Program-made: the position numbers and the translations under genes | Shown: positions 11,983 to 22,403 of the stretch, piece after piece | Position numbering within the stretch: the first letter of the stretch is position 1 | Layout: each line of letters starts with the position of its first letter | Assembly (NCBI RefSeq): GCF_910596095.1 | Contig: NC_056538.1 | Span: 16,044,501-16,108,500, forward strand | Direction: 5' to 3' | Source: Thunnus maccoyii | Taxonomy: Eukaryota > Chordata > Actinopteri > Scombriformes > Scombridae | Length of the DNA stretch: 64,000 bases | Notes under the pieces: generated by a model | Told to the model about the DNA's origin: nothing | Database searches by the model: none | The model's input: the letters and a program-made list of their open reading frames with translations, nothing else

Positions 11983-12888
11983 ATGCCCATCTTGTTACTT
12001 GGTTACCTTTTGGGTACTTTTGTCACGAAGACAGTGCGGGCTTTTGTGGACCCTCATCCCTCGGCACCCTCTCGTTTCAACTGCCCACAACCCACCAGAG
12101 ATAGATATGAGTCGGAAGAGCCTTGTCCAATACCACAGGCTGAGGCTAGTTTTAGACACTGTCACTGTCCATCCACAACAGAGACACCTCCCAGCCCTGC
12201 CATTGTCCCCCCCGTTATAAGTGTGGAAACACAGGAGCAGCAAAGAATGGTGTTCAGGCTCCCTCGGAGGCCTCAGAGACACCAGTCCCCAAAAAGATGT
12301 GAACAGCCTTTCCTTGCGCGTCTTAAACAGCTGAGAACATGGTTTAATAGAAATATTATGGAAAATCGATATGTTTTAGCAGTAGCCACTGCTTTTGGAC
12401 TTTTAGGTCTCCCTTTTATCCGAGCAACAATTTCTGGTGGTAGTTTTTTGAAGGAAGCAGCAATTACCACTATTTATCAATTGACACAAGCAGCAATTAT
12501 AACTGCTGCTCCCACCGCATGCGCAAAAATTTCGTCTGCATATTCCATTGTACAGAGAAGGATTGTCACTGCTGCTCCCAAGGCACGAACAGCTGCATGC
12601 TCCATGGCAAGAGCCGGGACTGCAGCTATTAATTCTATGCAGCCACTTGTTGCTAAGGGCATTGAGCAGACATTTCATATGAGCTGGATATTGTTGACAC
12701 GGATCTTCCTCGTGTGCTGGCTCTTTTTCCTATTCACTCTCCATGCGATCTTTGAAGGACTCACTGTACTGACTACCAGGGGCGATGCTATACTCATAAC
12801 TGCGGACATTGTCAGACATCACAATCTTGGCAGCACACAGGAAGATGTTGAGCGCAGAAAACGACTGTTAAATGGGCCTACCAACTGA
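11983..12888 (+). CDS. Unrecognised 301-aa multi-hydrophobic protein between direct repeats
   Basis: A single uninterrupted frame runs from ATG 11983 to TGA 12886-12888. A TTG 24 nt upstream is in frame, but the ATG is the first normal start after the stop at 11935-11937. I do not recognise the family. Residues 1-17 are hydrophobic and signal-anchor-like (MPILLLGYLLGTFVTK). Residues 25-105 are Pro/Ser/Arg-rich, with Cys and His around 60. Residues 130-146 form a second hydrophobic segment. Residues 158-225 are Ala/Thr-rich, with ITAAP repeated as VTAAP. Residues 234-262 are strongly hydrophobic (SWILLTRIFLVCWLFFLF), and the tail is basic (ERRKRLL). It is intronless and flanked by long direct repeats. 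It could be a lineage-specific membrane protein, cargo of a non-autonomous element, or the last exon of a longer gene. Its length without stops argues against chance, but only homologues can confirm coding. Confidence 0.55.
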   Translation: MPILLLGYLLGTFVTKTVRAFVDPHPSAPSRFNCPQPTRDRYESEEPCPIPQAEASFRHCHCPSTTETPPSPAIVPPVISVETQEQQRMVFRLPRRPQRHQSPKRCEQPFLARLKQLRTWFNRNIMENRYVLAVATAFGLLGLPFIRATISGGSFLKEAAITTIYQLTQAAIITAAPTACAKISSAYSIVQRRIVTAAPKARTAACSMARAGTAAINSMQPLVAKGIEQTFHMSWILLTRIFLVCWLFFLFTLHAIFEGLTVLTTRGDAILITADIVRHHNLGSTQEDVERRKRLLNGPTN

Positions 12889-12930
12889 GGTCAGGTCCCA
12901 CAATTCACTCATGGTCCAAGGCAACCATGT

Positions 12931-13261
12931 CTGTAAGTTAAGCTAAATTTTGACATTATGGAATTTGTGTTATAGTGGAATGCGGATAAATCAGAAAGCT
13001 ATGCAGTATTATGTTTGAATGCAGTTTAAAGAGAAAGGACACTGAGATAGACCGACAATATTGAGTTTGTCAATATAGCTTTCCTCTCTGGTAGACATAG
13101 GGTGTTAAAATAATCCTTTGACATGATGAAATCTAATGAGTTTTAGCTAGCTACAGGCATTTTGTTTGTGTTTCTGCCCTTAGTTGTATATTATGGCACT
13201 GATTGTTTTCAGCTCTGGTGGGTGTGGTTTTCGGAGTATGATGCGTTGCGCTTTGTCTCTG
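12931..13261 (+). repeat. Right long direct repeat flanking the 301-aa ORF
   Basis: Partner of 11396-11728, nearly equal in length (331 vs 333 bp). It starts 43 bp after the ORF stop and ends at gctttgtctct. The flanking DNA outside the two copies is unrelated. Sequence beyond the right copy is a different common repeat. Confidence 0.85.
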
Positions 13262-13304
13262 TGAAATATGATGCATTGTTATAGACACAACAGTATATCA
13301 AGCA

Positions 13305-13610
13305 GTTAAAATGAACCAACCTCAACCAACTACAACATTTAAAAGTATTGCTCACATAATAATACGCCAATAAAATAATAAAACATTACAATTACAAAGG
13401 GGTCATTCTGCATTATGAATACTTTACTTTTAATACTTGAAGTACATTTTACTAGTAAATACATACTGTATGTACTTTTACTTAAGTACAAATTTGAAAG
13501 CAGGACTTTTACTTGTAATTGAGTATTTTTCATTGTGGTATAACTACTACTACTATTACTACTACTTTTAAGTCAAGTAAATGGTCTGAATACACATCAT
13601 ATTTTGCATT
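13305..13610. mobile_element. Common teleost repeat (acttttacttaagta type)
   Basis: Phrases such as aaccaacctcaaccaacta, gtacttttacttaagtaca, caggacttttacttgtaa and gagtatttttcattgtgg belong to a short interspersed repeat very common in teleost genomes. It abuts the right direct repeat. It is non-coding and probably a non-autonomous DNA transposon; the class is from memory. Confidence 0.6.
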
Positions 13611-13964
13611 AAACTTAAAATTGAAAAAAAAAAATCTTTGTGATGCCTTCCTCTATAAATACTCAAAAGTGCAACACAGTCTTGTATTATATATACATTT
13701 CTACCTTTATTGTCTTTATCCCATCTTTGCCAAGATTTCATTCATGACGTATTTTTGATTTTGCTTCAGTTCTACAGAAAACAGTTTTCTGAAATCTCTT
13801 AAATGCTCCTTTTGCCAAATTATTAGTAACCTTGTTCCTTTCTTTTCTCACACAAAGTAAACCCTTGTGTTAAATGTGACATGAAGTGGTACGTATCACC
13901 TGCTCAATTATTTTTGAATATGGTCACATACTGTATGATACCCTACAATGCTTACCATACAATA

Positions 13965-14420
13965 TCAATCAAATTTTATTTGTGTAGCAACTTTCATACA
14001 GGTAAGCACAATTCAAAGTGCTTCACAGATGACTGACAAGCTGATAATAAGACAGAACAAGTGTAAACAGTAAACAGCAAAATAATTTGAGACTAATGCA
14101 CATAAGAAATGAAAATTATGAAAATATAATAAAAAAACAATAAAATAGATTTATAGAGTAAAACAGAAACTAGATAAAATAGTATATAATAAATAAAAAA
14201 CAACAACAAATAAATTCAACAAGAGGGAAAAAATATCAACACACTAAACACACAAACACTAATACAATAAAATAAATAAATCATTATAAATAATCGCTAT
14301 GAAGAATTCTAATCAAAAGCCCTGAAGAGATGTATGTAAAATAATTTTTATATCAATGTGGAAACTGACAACTGGCAACCAATGTAAGAACTTTGAAACA
14401 GGTGTAAGTCAAACAAGGTA
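13965..14420 (-). mobile_element. LINE/SINE 3'-end fragment (reverse orientation)
   Basis: Starts tcaaattttatttgtgtagc, continues aattcaaagtgcttcacaga, and ends around ggcaaccaatgtaagaactt. This order of motifs is typical of reverse-oriented L2-type 3' regions in fish. The interior is A-rich and degraded. Confidence 0.5.
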
Positions 14421-14614
14421 AGTCACACATGATTATGATCTTTGGAAAATGAAACAGTGACTGAATGATACCATCTGTCATCACCTGCCAGTATCAGACA
14501 ATTATATCACAAAATGACATCTGTCAGTGAAACAGGAGAATCCACATTCCAGTAGGCAGCAATGACGGTAAATGATGAGAAGTGTTGTCTGCCAGTAAAA
14601 CACAAGTGATAAAA

Positions 14615-14633
14615 GGGGGGGGGGGGGGGGGGG
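14615..14633 (+). repeat. 19-base poly-G run
   Basis: Nineteen consecutive G residues on the plus strand, able to form a G-quadruplex. Assembly length may be unreliable in such a run. Confidence 0.9.
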
Positions 14634-15641
14634 TAGCCTCTTGTCTGCCTAGTTGTAAAGGGATTGTAGAGCAATAATATGATGTTCCTCTTTTATGGTA
14701 AATACTAGTAAAATAACAGCAAACAAGCACCTGGTAAGAAGAGTTTCAACCTTTTTTCTGTCTCAACTCTGCACTTTAAATTGTATGAAACATGACTGGA
14801 TTTCCTGGGAAATTTTCTGTGTAGGTTAAGAGAATTTGTTTGAGATAACAGGGAAAACTGGCATGTGCATGAAACTGAAATACTCTCTAAACTGCATTTA
14901 GAGCAATTCGCAAGGCAATATAATTGTGATCTGAAAACTGTATCTTAGAGGACACAGAGGTAAAAGAAAAGGGCAAGCTGTAGGGGACTGACACTTCAGA
15001 TTATGGTAAATTTACCGTATAATATACCCTCTAACATGCAAGCCTAGATACTTTAGTGGACCAATAAAAGTACATAAAGTTAAGAAAAATCCAAGCCTTT
15101 ATTTCATTCAGTTTTGAATGTGTAATCGTTAAATCACTTGAAAACATATTAAGGCACAAAATTGGAACAGGTATGTGAATGAATCAGTGCTGTCATTTTT
15201 TAAAAACATTGATTGCCATTAAAGAGACATTTATTTAAAATATTTTAACATACTTTTTCTTTGAAAGGCTTGGAGTTTCCAGAATCATTATCATGTCAAT
15301 CACATGTAATTTTCCAGTACCACTGAAATTTGTTCCTGGCAACAGAGTCACACAATATTCCCACATGTCCGCTTTCTCTAACCCTCAATGACTATCAAAA
15401 GGCCACATTTGATGGAATGTGACAGAACTTGATTCAACTCCAAAACAATTAGGGAGAGGTGCCAATTTAAGAACAGAGAAGGAAATAGAAATATACTCTT
15501 TGTATCTCCAAAAGCATCAGTTCTCGTAAGTCAGCTGGAGAAGGTAGTCGTGTTTTCATGATTTACACATCTGTGCGAACTCCAAATCTGTAAAACATAG
15601 ACCAAGGCGTTCAGAGGCAAATGCAGACAGGAGCTGCGAGC

Positions 15642-18032
15642 ATGGCAACTGCAATGAATAAGCACAGAGGTAATCTGCTCTCTCTTACCCGTTTTCTTAT
15701 GACATATTCATTCAAAACAATATTTCTATTTCCATCAAATTTCTTTGTTTCTGAAACCCACTGTATGATACAGTTGACTTAATTAACACCATTTAAGCTA
15801 CATTTTATCAATGTTATATCATATTTTGTTCGCTCTATTATCACTCTCCCTGCTGCCATGTCCTAATCTTGCTTTTGCATCTAATTTATTGCTTTTACTT
15901 ATTTGGATAGAGAAACTCAGCTACCTGTATATGCATCTAATTAGATATTTTCTTTGCTTTTGTAGTGTGTGACATCTTAGTCAGTTTATGTTGTTTGTAT
16001 TGTATTTATTGTTGTAATAGTTTTATGCTGCATTCTTGGCTAGGTCTTCCTTGAAAAGTAGATTTTTTTTCTCAATAGCACTGAGACTTTAACTGGTTCA
16101 ATAAAGGAAAAAAATAGGAATTCTCTCACACAGATGAGTAAATTTATTTTATCTAAACGTACTCCTTTACATGTTTCCATTTTACATCCCTTGGTCTATT
16201 TGTTACAGACGCTACACTTTTATTTGTATTCACTTAAATGTGAAATGTTGACATTGCCAATACTATACTATATGTCTGCTTTTAATATAAGGATTGATCC
16301 ATTTTAATTTAATCCTTTTTCCCTGATGTGCAATTTATGGAGCCCTTAAAATCCCAAAAGGTGGTATTTTTTTTATCTTGTGCACAAAAGTTTTTATCTT
16401 GTGTGCACAATATATTATCTTGTGCGTAGAAGATAATTAACTTGAGGGAACAAGTTAATATCTGTACAGTAAAGGCATGATAAAGAAATACCACCTGTTG
16501 GGACTTTAGGGGCTCTGTAGCAATTAATACATTTGTATAGAATTAAAGGAAAACAAATATACCTCATCTACATGAAAATCTGAATACAAAATAAATTAAA
16601 GTTAATACTGTTGTTACACTATTGTTATTACAAAACATGATACATTTGAGCAACTGAAAGCATTTAAATTACATTTTTATCAATATTTCATATATTTTTC
16701 TTAATAGGCAAACACACCTACAAAGCAAAGTTGTTATTCTACAATAGCACATTAGTGAGAGAGTATAATTGTGAAAAAAAAAAAAAATCCTACACACTGC
16801 AAATCACATGTACTTGTTTTATTTTAACGACATTTTGGCCTTCAGACCATCATCAGGTCAAATAAAGTTTGGGATTTTTTGCTTTTCTCACTGTCAGATA
16901 TTTTCATCTGACGCACCTGTCAATGAGACTCTCTAGTGTGCAAGAGCTTTGTAGTGCTGTTACCTAACAGTTTTACATATGTATAAGCGATACAGTGTCT
17001 AATGGCATATTAAATATCTCACTCATCCAGCCAGCTACTAAAGACCCACATTCTTTTGTAGATGTGAATCCAAATGAGATGATTCGAATCATACTGGTTG
17101 GAAAGACAGGAAATGGGAAGAGTGCATCAGGAAACACCATCCTGAACCGACAGGCTTTTTCATCAGTCTTTTCACCATGCTCTGTGACATCAGAGTGTGA
17201 AAAGGCAAGAGGAACGGTGGCTAGACGCAGGGTTGCGGTGATTGACACACCAGGGATTTATGACACAAAGTACAAACAAGATGAGGTGATCAGAAAGCTG
17301 AAAATGTGCATCTCTCTCTCAGCTCCTGGTCCCCATGTGTTCTTGATTGTGATCAAGTTGGACAGATTCACTGAGGAGGAACATAAAACAGTTGAACTTC
17401 TGCAGACGGTGTTTGGTAACAAAGCTGCAGACTACTCCATGGTTCTCTTCACTTATGGTGACCAACTGGGATGCACAAGAATTGAAGATTTTATTAGTCA
17501 CTGTCCCAAACTTAGCCATTTGATTGCAAAATGTAATGGGCGGTATCATGTCTTTAACAACAAAGTGTCCAATGATAGCCAGGTACCACATCTACTTGAC
17601 AAGATAAAAAGAATGATCAGTGATAATGGAGGAAGATTTTACACAAATGAAATGTTCCAGGAGGCCGAGAGAGCAATCCAAGAAAAAGCGGCGATGATTT
17701 TGAAGGCCAGTGCCATGCAAAAACTCAGAGAAGAAGAAAAACTGAGGGCCAAACTCAGAGGAGAACAGCTGCAGGCTGAACTAAAGAGGCTGGGCGAAGA
17801 GTATCAGAGACGATCGCGAGAAAAGGCTGAGAAGAAAAACAAATTTACTGAAACTGGTATGATTGTACCAGCTGCTGAAGCCGGCATGGCAATTGGGATA
17901 GCTGCAGCAGCTGCTGGAGGTCCACTTTGCATTGGTGTTGGAGCAGTGGTGGGTGGAGCTGCTGGGGCTTTAGTGGGAGTCATTGCACCACCTGTAGTAA
18001 GAGCTTTGAAAAATAAATGCTCTGTACAATAA
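15642..18032 (+). CDS. GIMAP/AIG1-family GTPase
   Basis: Main exon 16996-18032 carries an AIG1 GTPase domain. G1 is GKTGNGKS (17103-17123), followed by ASGNTIL; G3 is DTPG; a G4-like TYGDQL replaces the more usual T[RK]xD; FNNK follows as the G5-like region. A charged helix or coiled coil (roughly residues 230-295) leads to a Gly/Ala-rich hydrophobic tail (GVGAVVGGAAGALVGVIAPP) likely to insert in membrane. The main exon has no early ATG before residue 29 of its frame. A short upstream exon, 15642-15669 (strong Kozak, GCGAGCATGG), ends at a GT donor in phase 1 and joins the acceptor CAG at 16993-16995 in frame, giving 354 aa. Another in-frame ATG at 15621 has weak context. GIMAPs bind GTP and act on lymphocyte survival and organelle membranes. 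The two-exon model is inferred. Confidence 0.87.
16331..16526. mobile_element. MITE with ATCTTGTG palindromic core, in GIMAP intron 1
   Basis: The ends are inverted copies: atggagcccttaaaatccc...ggtggtattt on the left mirrors aaataccacc...gggactttaggggctct on the right. The core repeats TTATCTTGTG with GCACAA, a self-complementary unit seen in many fish and amphibian repeats. No coding capacity, about 190 bp. Confidence 0.75.
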
Positions 18033-18033
18033 A
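18011..18033 (+). terminator. Poly(A) signals overlapping the GIMAP stop codon
   Basis: AATAAA at 18028-18033 includes the TAA stop (18030-18032), and a second AAATAAA lies just inside the coding end. If used, the 3' UTR would be only 10-30 bases; a longer UTR ending further downstream is equally possible. Confidence 0.35.
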
Positions 18034-18329
18034 ACATACAGTTACAGCAGTTACTTCATATTGTTAGTTCTGCTAATATACTTGTTTGAATCTTTTCATT
18101 AGCGGACTGTATGAGTCATCCTAATTTCCTTGTTGCATGTCATTGCAGGTTTGTTACATATAATGACAGATGTTGATAAGTTTGTGGAGCGAGCTACTGC
18201 AGAACTATGCTGAACTATAGGTTTGGGTGAAGCAACCACTGAGTCATTGATTCTGCTCAGCATTACTATCAAGAGCCACCAGATATATAACAATTACTTA
18301 TTTACGAGCTATGAGATAGGAAAGTAACT

Positions 18330-19125
18330 TAAAGCTGCACTAATCAATCAACTAATTAATAATTTTATATTATTATTGGAAAAAGTGACTACAGTATGCA
18401 TATGTGAAAGGCTGGTTTGATAACCCATATAGAATTACGACCAGACTCTGCCCTCAGCCTTACACAGCTTGGTCTTTCAGCTCATTGCTTTGGTTTTCAG
18501 GCCCACAACTTTACTGTTTTGCTTCACTCTCACAGCTCTCATCAGTGTCTTTAACCAGCAGCAACCAAAAAATTCAGATACACCCACCATACCCTACCTG
18601 TCTGACAGACAAAATTAGCGACAAGCAGGTGATCATGGTGGAGCATTTAGCAGGTAAAATGCTGATATTTCCCTCAGGAGTTGGTGAGGAGAACAAGGCA
18701 GAGCTAAAGAGAAAGTGAATATTGGACTTAAATTTGTCAGATTGGCAGAAACAAATCTCCAGATGAATGCAAATGTCTGTCCATGTATACTTAATGTGTC
18801 AGTAGGCAACTATTTGCTCAATGTTTTATTTAGCTGGTTGTGCAGACCTCAAGTGGCCAAAAAAAAGTTAATGCAGGTTTAAAGATGCATTAAACCTGCA
18901 TTGACTGATTTTTGGCCACTTGGGGGCAGCAGAAACAACACAATGACTGACGGTAAAATTGCAGCCAGACAGGTAAACAATGACTTACTATACAGCTCCG
19001 TAATGCCAAGGTGAGTTGCAGAGTCAGGTGATAATTCTCTGTAGGTTCATCACTCTGACACCACACACTGTCATTTTATACATTGTTATTGTAAAAATAT
19101 TGATTGTAACCACTTTAATACTTAA
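18330..19125. mobile_element. Non-autonomous fish repeat, copy 1 (internal fold-back)
   Basis: Blocks TTTTTGGCCACTTGGGGGC, GATAATTCTCTGTAGGTTCA and AAAAATATTGATTGTAACC are shared, in the same order, with 56370-56830. The element starts near TTAAAGCTGCACTAATC and ends near ACCACTTTAAT, which could be short inverted termini. Reading frames within it are not genes. Confidence 0.55.
18850..18922. repeat. Hairpin with 32-nt arms
   Basis: Left arm 18850-18881 (caagtggccaaaaaaaagtt...) pairs with 18891-18922 (...gatttttggccacttg) with about three mismatches and a loop of under 10 nt. Transcribed RNA would fold into a long hairpin. Confidence 0.8.
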
Positions 19126-21235
19126 TTCTTTGAGCAGTATACTACAGTTACTGAATCATTTCCCTGGTGTTTTGTAGTAAAGATTTTTTGTTGTAATTAT
19201 TTGTAGTATATGTGTGTGTGCTCTCAACAGCAAACCACAGCTGTTTTGTACAATTGAAAACATGTAGTGCTTATTTTAAAAACAGAGGCATTTTAATATT
19301 TTCTTTTACATTCCTCAATTTACAGGACACTCAAGAAAAAGTGCACAGTGAAAGCAGATAAAGAATAACTTTTGAAAGTTAGTCAACCTTGTGTGTGTGT
19401 ATTTGTGCATGTCTCTGTGCGAAGCCTAAGGGGGACAAGTAACAGTCATACTTAAAAGAAAAAATGTGTCACTGTGGCTATGATGGCATCAACGTGTTTT
19501 TTTTTCTTCATGCATACAGACACACGCACACAAAACATAACAAACAAATTCATCTTCGACAGTCAGTACTCCTGTATAGTGTAACACACCATTAAACATC
19601 CAATTGTTCATGTCTCTCTATCATCTAACATTTCTTTTGTTTAAAATGACTTTGTGTCTCACTCTCTCTGCTGACAGCTGGACTCACTGGCCCTCAGGGA
19701 AAATGACCATCTCTCATTAAACGGACTGTACTATGCATAAAACAGCCACACATTGCCTCACATGTACATGCCCACATACTCACATGTGCACGTAGGACAC
19801 ACATGTATAGTCATTTTCTTGATCTTTCTTGTAACACACACAAAAGCCAGAACAGGAACTATTTTAAGGGTTTTTTTCATGCGGTAGTAATTGTTGTAAA
19901 GGCCACAGAGTAGAATAGAGGTCTACAGTTAACAGCTTGGTGTGCTGTGACACTGGAAACACGTAAGTGGCTCGAGGTGAATCTGTCTTTGGGAATTAAA
20001 TTCAACAACTCAGACAAGCTCATTTCAAACACTGACAAGCAAAATGGTGTGCGCATGTGTTCCTGACTGTAGTTGCATTCAAATCTTGAGAGAGACCAAT
20101 TGTACAATCAGGAGAATTGAAACTGGATAAAGTGACATAGTTATAGTTGTACATGTTCTCTTATCTCACAGTGTTTTGCTCCAGCAGTGGTTGAATTTTT
20201 AAGAATACATGTACATGTTTTTCTTAAGCCCCGTTAGATGACAAAAAAGTCAATACTTAATAAATGTTTTATTTTTGCAAAGGTTTTTATGCACAAAGCT
20301 TAAGTATTTGATTTATTTAGCTGCTCAGCACTGAGACACTGTTACACCTTGTAATGTTTTGTAATTCTACCATGTAATTATTTTTAATGACTAAAGATTT
20401 GTTGATATGTGAAGAGATTTTTCCATTTGATGATTTGTACATATTGCCTAGTGAAAGTTCAGTCTTCTTTACATCTTCTCTTGACCTCATGATGTTTTCC
20501 ATCAACATCATGAAAAACTTGTTAGGGAAGCAATGTATTTAATTTCTTTTGACTATTTGAATCCATCTCTCAGCTTCCGGTCCACTCCAGGTCAGACAGT
20601 TCACATGCATATCCCAAATTTCTGCCACACCATACAGAAGTGAATGACTCTAACACCCCATAATTTACATCATCCTTTGGTAAAGACAGACTGCTTTGAA
20701 ATACGTATAAGATATGCACAACTGTACACAAAAATAGCAAAGTCATGATTTATCTAGGAGAGCAAAATTACCCTCTATTCATTTAATCTGAACTCTCCTC
20801 TCTTTAAAAAACTGATGACAGTGCATCTACTGTTGACTGTGAAGTTATTTCACCTTTGTTGTTGGTAAGGTGAAAATGCCATTGATTGACCAGGTAACGT
20901 GAGTGCAAATTAGGTAATATTATAATATAATGATAAAATAATGGTGTTTACTACAGTGACAAAGTCAGCATGGACGTTTCTCACAGCCGACATTCTGACT
21001 TGTCAAAAACACAGAGACGAAACAAAGCATGTGAGTTCAATACCAGACAAGTTAAGTTTCTTTTAACTGTGAAAGAAACCTTTCCATAACCTTTATCCAG
21101 TAGTTGTTGTAGTCTAATCATAACTAAACCTTAATCATAAGGTGGCAGATCAGAAAGTTCTGATATGGCTCATATCAACATATACCCACATGTATGTTTA
21201 ATTTTCAAATAGTCAGAGGCAGTTAATTTGTCAGA

Positions 21236-21582
21236 GTAAGGAAGCAGGAGTGGACCCAAATAAATTTTTTTTTACACAAGAAGCAGGGCAGGGCTAACGA
21301 GACTGATACAGGGCAGGTGTGGGGAAGACACAGAGCAGAGGAGGGCTAACGAGGGTGAAGCAGGGCAGGTGAGGAGGAGTACATGAACACACAAAGGAAA
21401 CACAGTAACAAAACCAAAACCCAGAAAACACAATACTCTAAATACAACCCACACCAACCTGTCCAAGAACCATCATGAACCTAAACTAAAGTATACAATA
21501 CACCAGGCTAAACAACAAAAGGCAGTCCAAACCCACCGCCCAAATATAACAAGACCCAGAGTCCAGGCAGGGTGTGACATAA
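21236..21582 (-). mobile_element. SINE/MITE-like element ending CAGGGTGTGACA
   Basis: Runs from ggaagcaggagtggacccaa to ccaggcagggtgtgacat. On the minus strand it starts TGTCACACCCTGCCTGGACT, a terminus I associate with a common fish interspersed repeat. The interior contains agcagggctaacgag twice in variant form. Confidence 0.5.
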
Positions 21583-22110
21583 TTGAACATTGTGGATTTC
21601 TCACTTTTCAATAAGCCAAAAGCAACTGCTAGTGAGTCATCTGCAATTATAAAAGTTAAAAAAGTAATTAATAATGAAAATGCTAGAAGGTATTCAGTCA
21701 TAAGATACATTGCAGAGTTCTTCCTGCTGCTAAAAAGTCAAAGTAAAAACAGTTTTTGGAGTTTTAACCGAAATGTTCTTGTACTGATCCATAAAACATT
21801 AGGAAATATTTATAATACATTAATGAAGCCAATAGTTACATCATATAAACACTTTGTTATTCAAGATGTGTGCAGGGAAAAAGAAAAATGGAAAAACATG
21901 CATACCCAAAGATATGTTTTATGTAGATTTTCATAAGGAGGTAAATAATTAAAGGATCCATCTTTGGGATTATTGTATGCTTCAAAGTTCATCCAAAAGA
22001 AAGTGGCTGCAGGAAGATGTTGGGGGTAGCAGTGTCGAAAGAGCTTACGTGCAAAAACCAAACCAACAGCATCAATAATTCTGCCCGGTTTGCCTGGCAT
22101 GCTTCAAGAG

Positions 22111-22195
22111 CCCCCCCCCCCAACATACACATCCATACAGAGCAAGAGGGAGAGAGAGAGAGAGAGAGGGAGAGAGAGAGAGAGAGAGAGAGAGA
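22111..22195. repeat. C11 run and (GA)n tract
   Basis: Eleven C residues at 22111-22121 and a GA-repeat run from about 22148 to 22195. The tract ends about 210 bp before the c14orf132 ATG. Confidence 0.9.
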
Positions 22196-22403
22196 TGTGC
22201 TGAGTGAGTAAACTCTTCCATGAACCATGAAAAGCACTCATTCATTATGTCATTATGTAGCACATCCTCAACTGCACTCATCCAGCGAAACATAGCAGTA
22301 CAGTTTTAGAGACCTTGCTCATACTTGTCAGTGCTCTTTCTTCCCCAACAAAACGTGTTCCTCTCTCTGCACACTCAGGCTGGCCACCATCGATCCAGGG
22401 ATC

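Larger units (their letters stand above)
13611..15620. other. Intergenic DNA, repeat-rich
   Basis: No gene seen. It contains a reverse-oriented LINE/SINE-type 3' end (from about 13968, AAATTTTATTTGTGTAGCAAC through CAAAGTGCTTCACAG), AT-rich filler, and a 19-base G run at 14615-14633. Confidence 0.5.
18034..22403. other. Intergenic DNA between the GIMAP gene and the c14orf132 homologue
   Basis: No further gene is recognised. It holds a fish repeat with a fold-back (18330-19125), simple CA-rich tracts near 19.5-19.8 kb, a SINE/MITE-like unit (21236-21582), and a C11 run with a GA microsatellite near 22.1 kb that may border the c14orf132 5' UTR. Confidence 0.5.

Noticed and set aside
11396..13261. 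Straightforward assignment as an LTR retrotransposon
   Set aside because: Direct repeats fit, but no gag/pol motifs, no convincing primer-binding site, no clear TG...CA ends and no target duplication were found; kept as LTR-like only.
18404..18718. 104-residue open frame downstream of the GIMAP gene
   Set aside because: Lies inside an interspersed repeat (18330-19125) related to the one at 56.4 kb; no domain.
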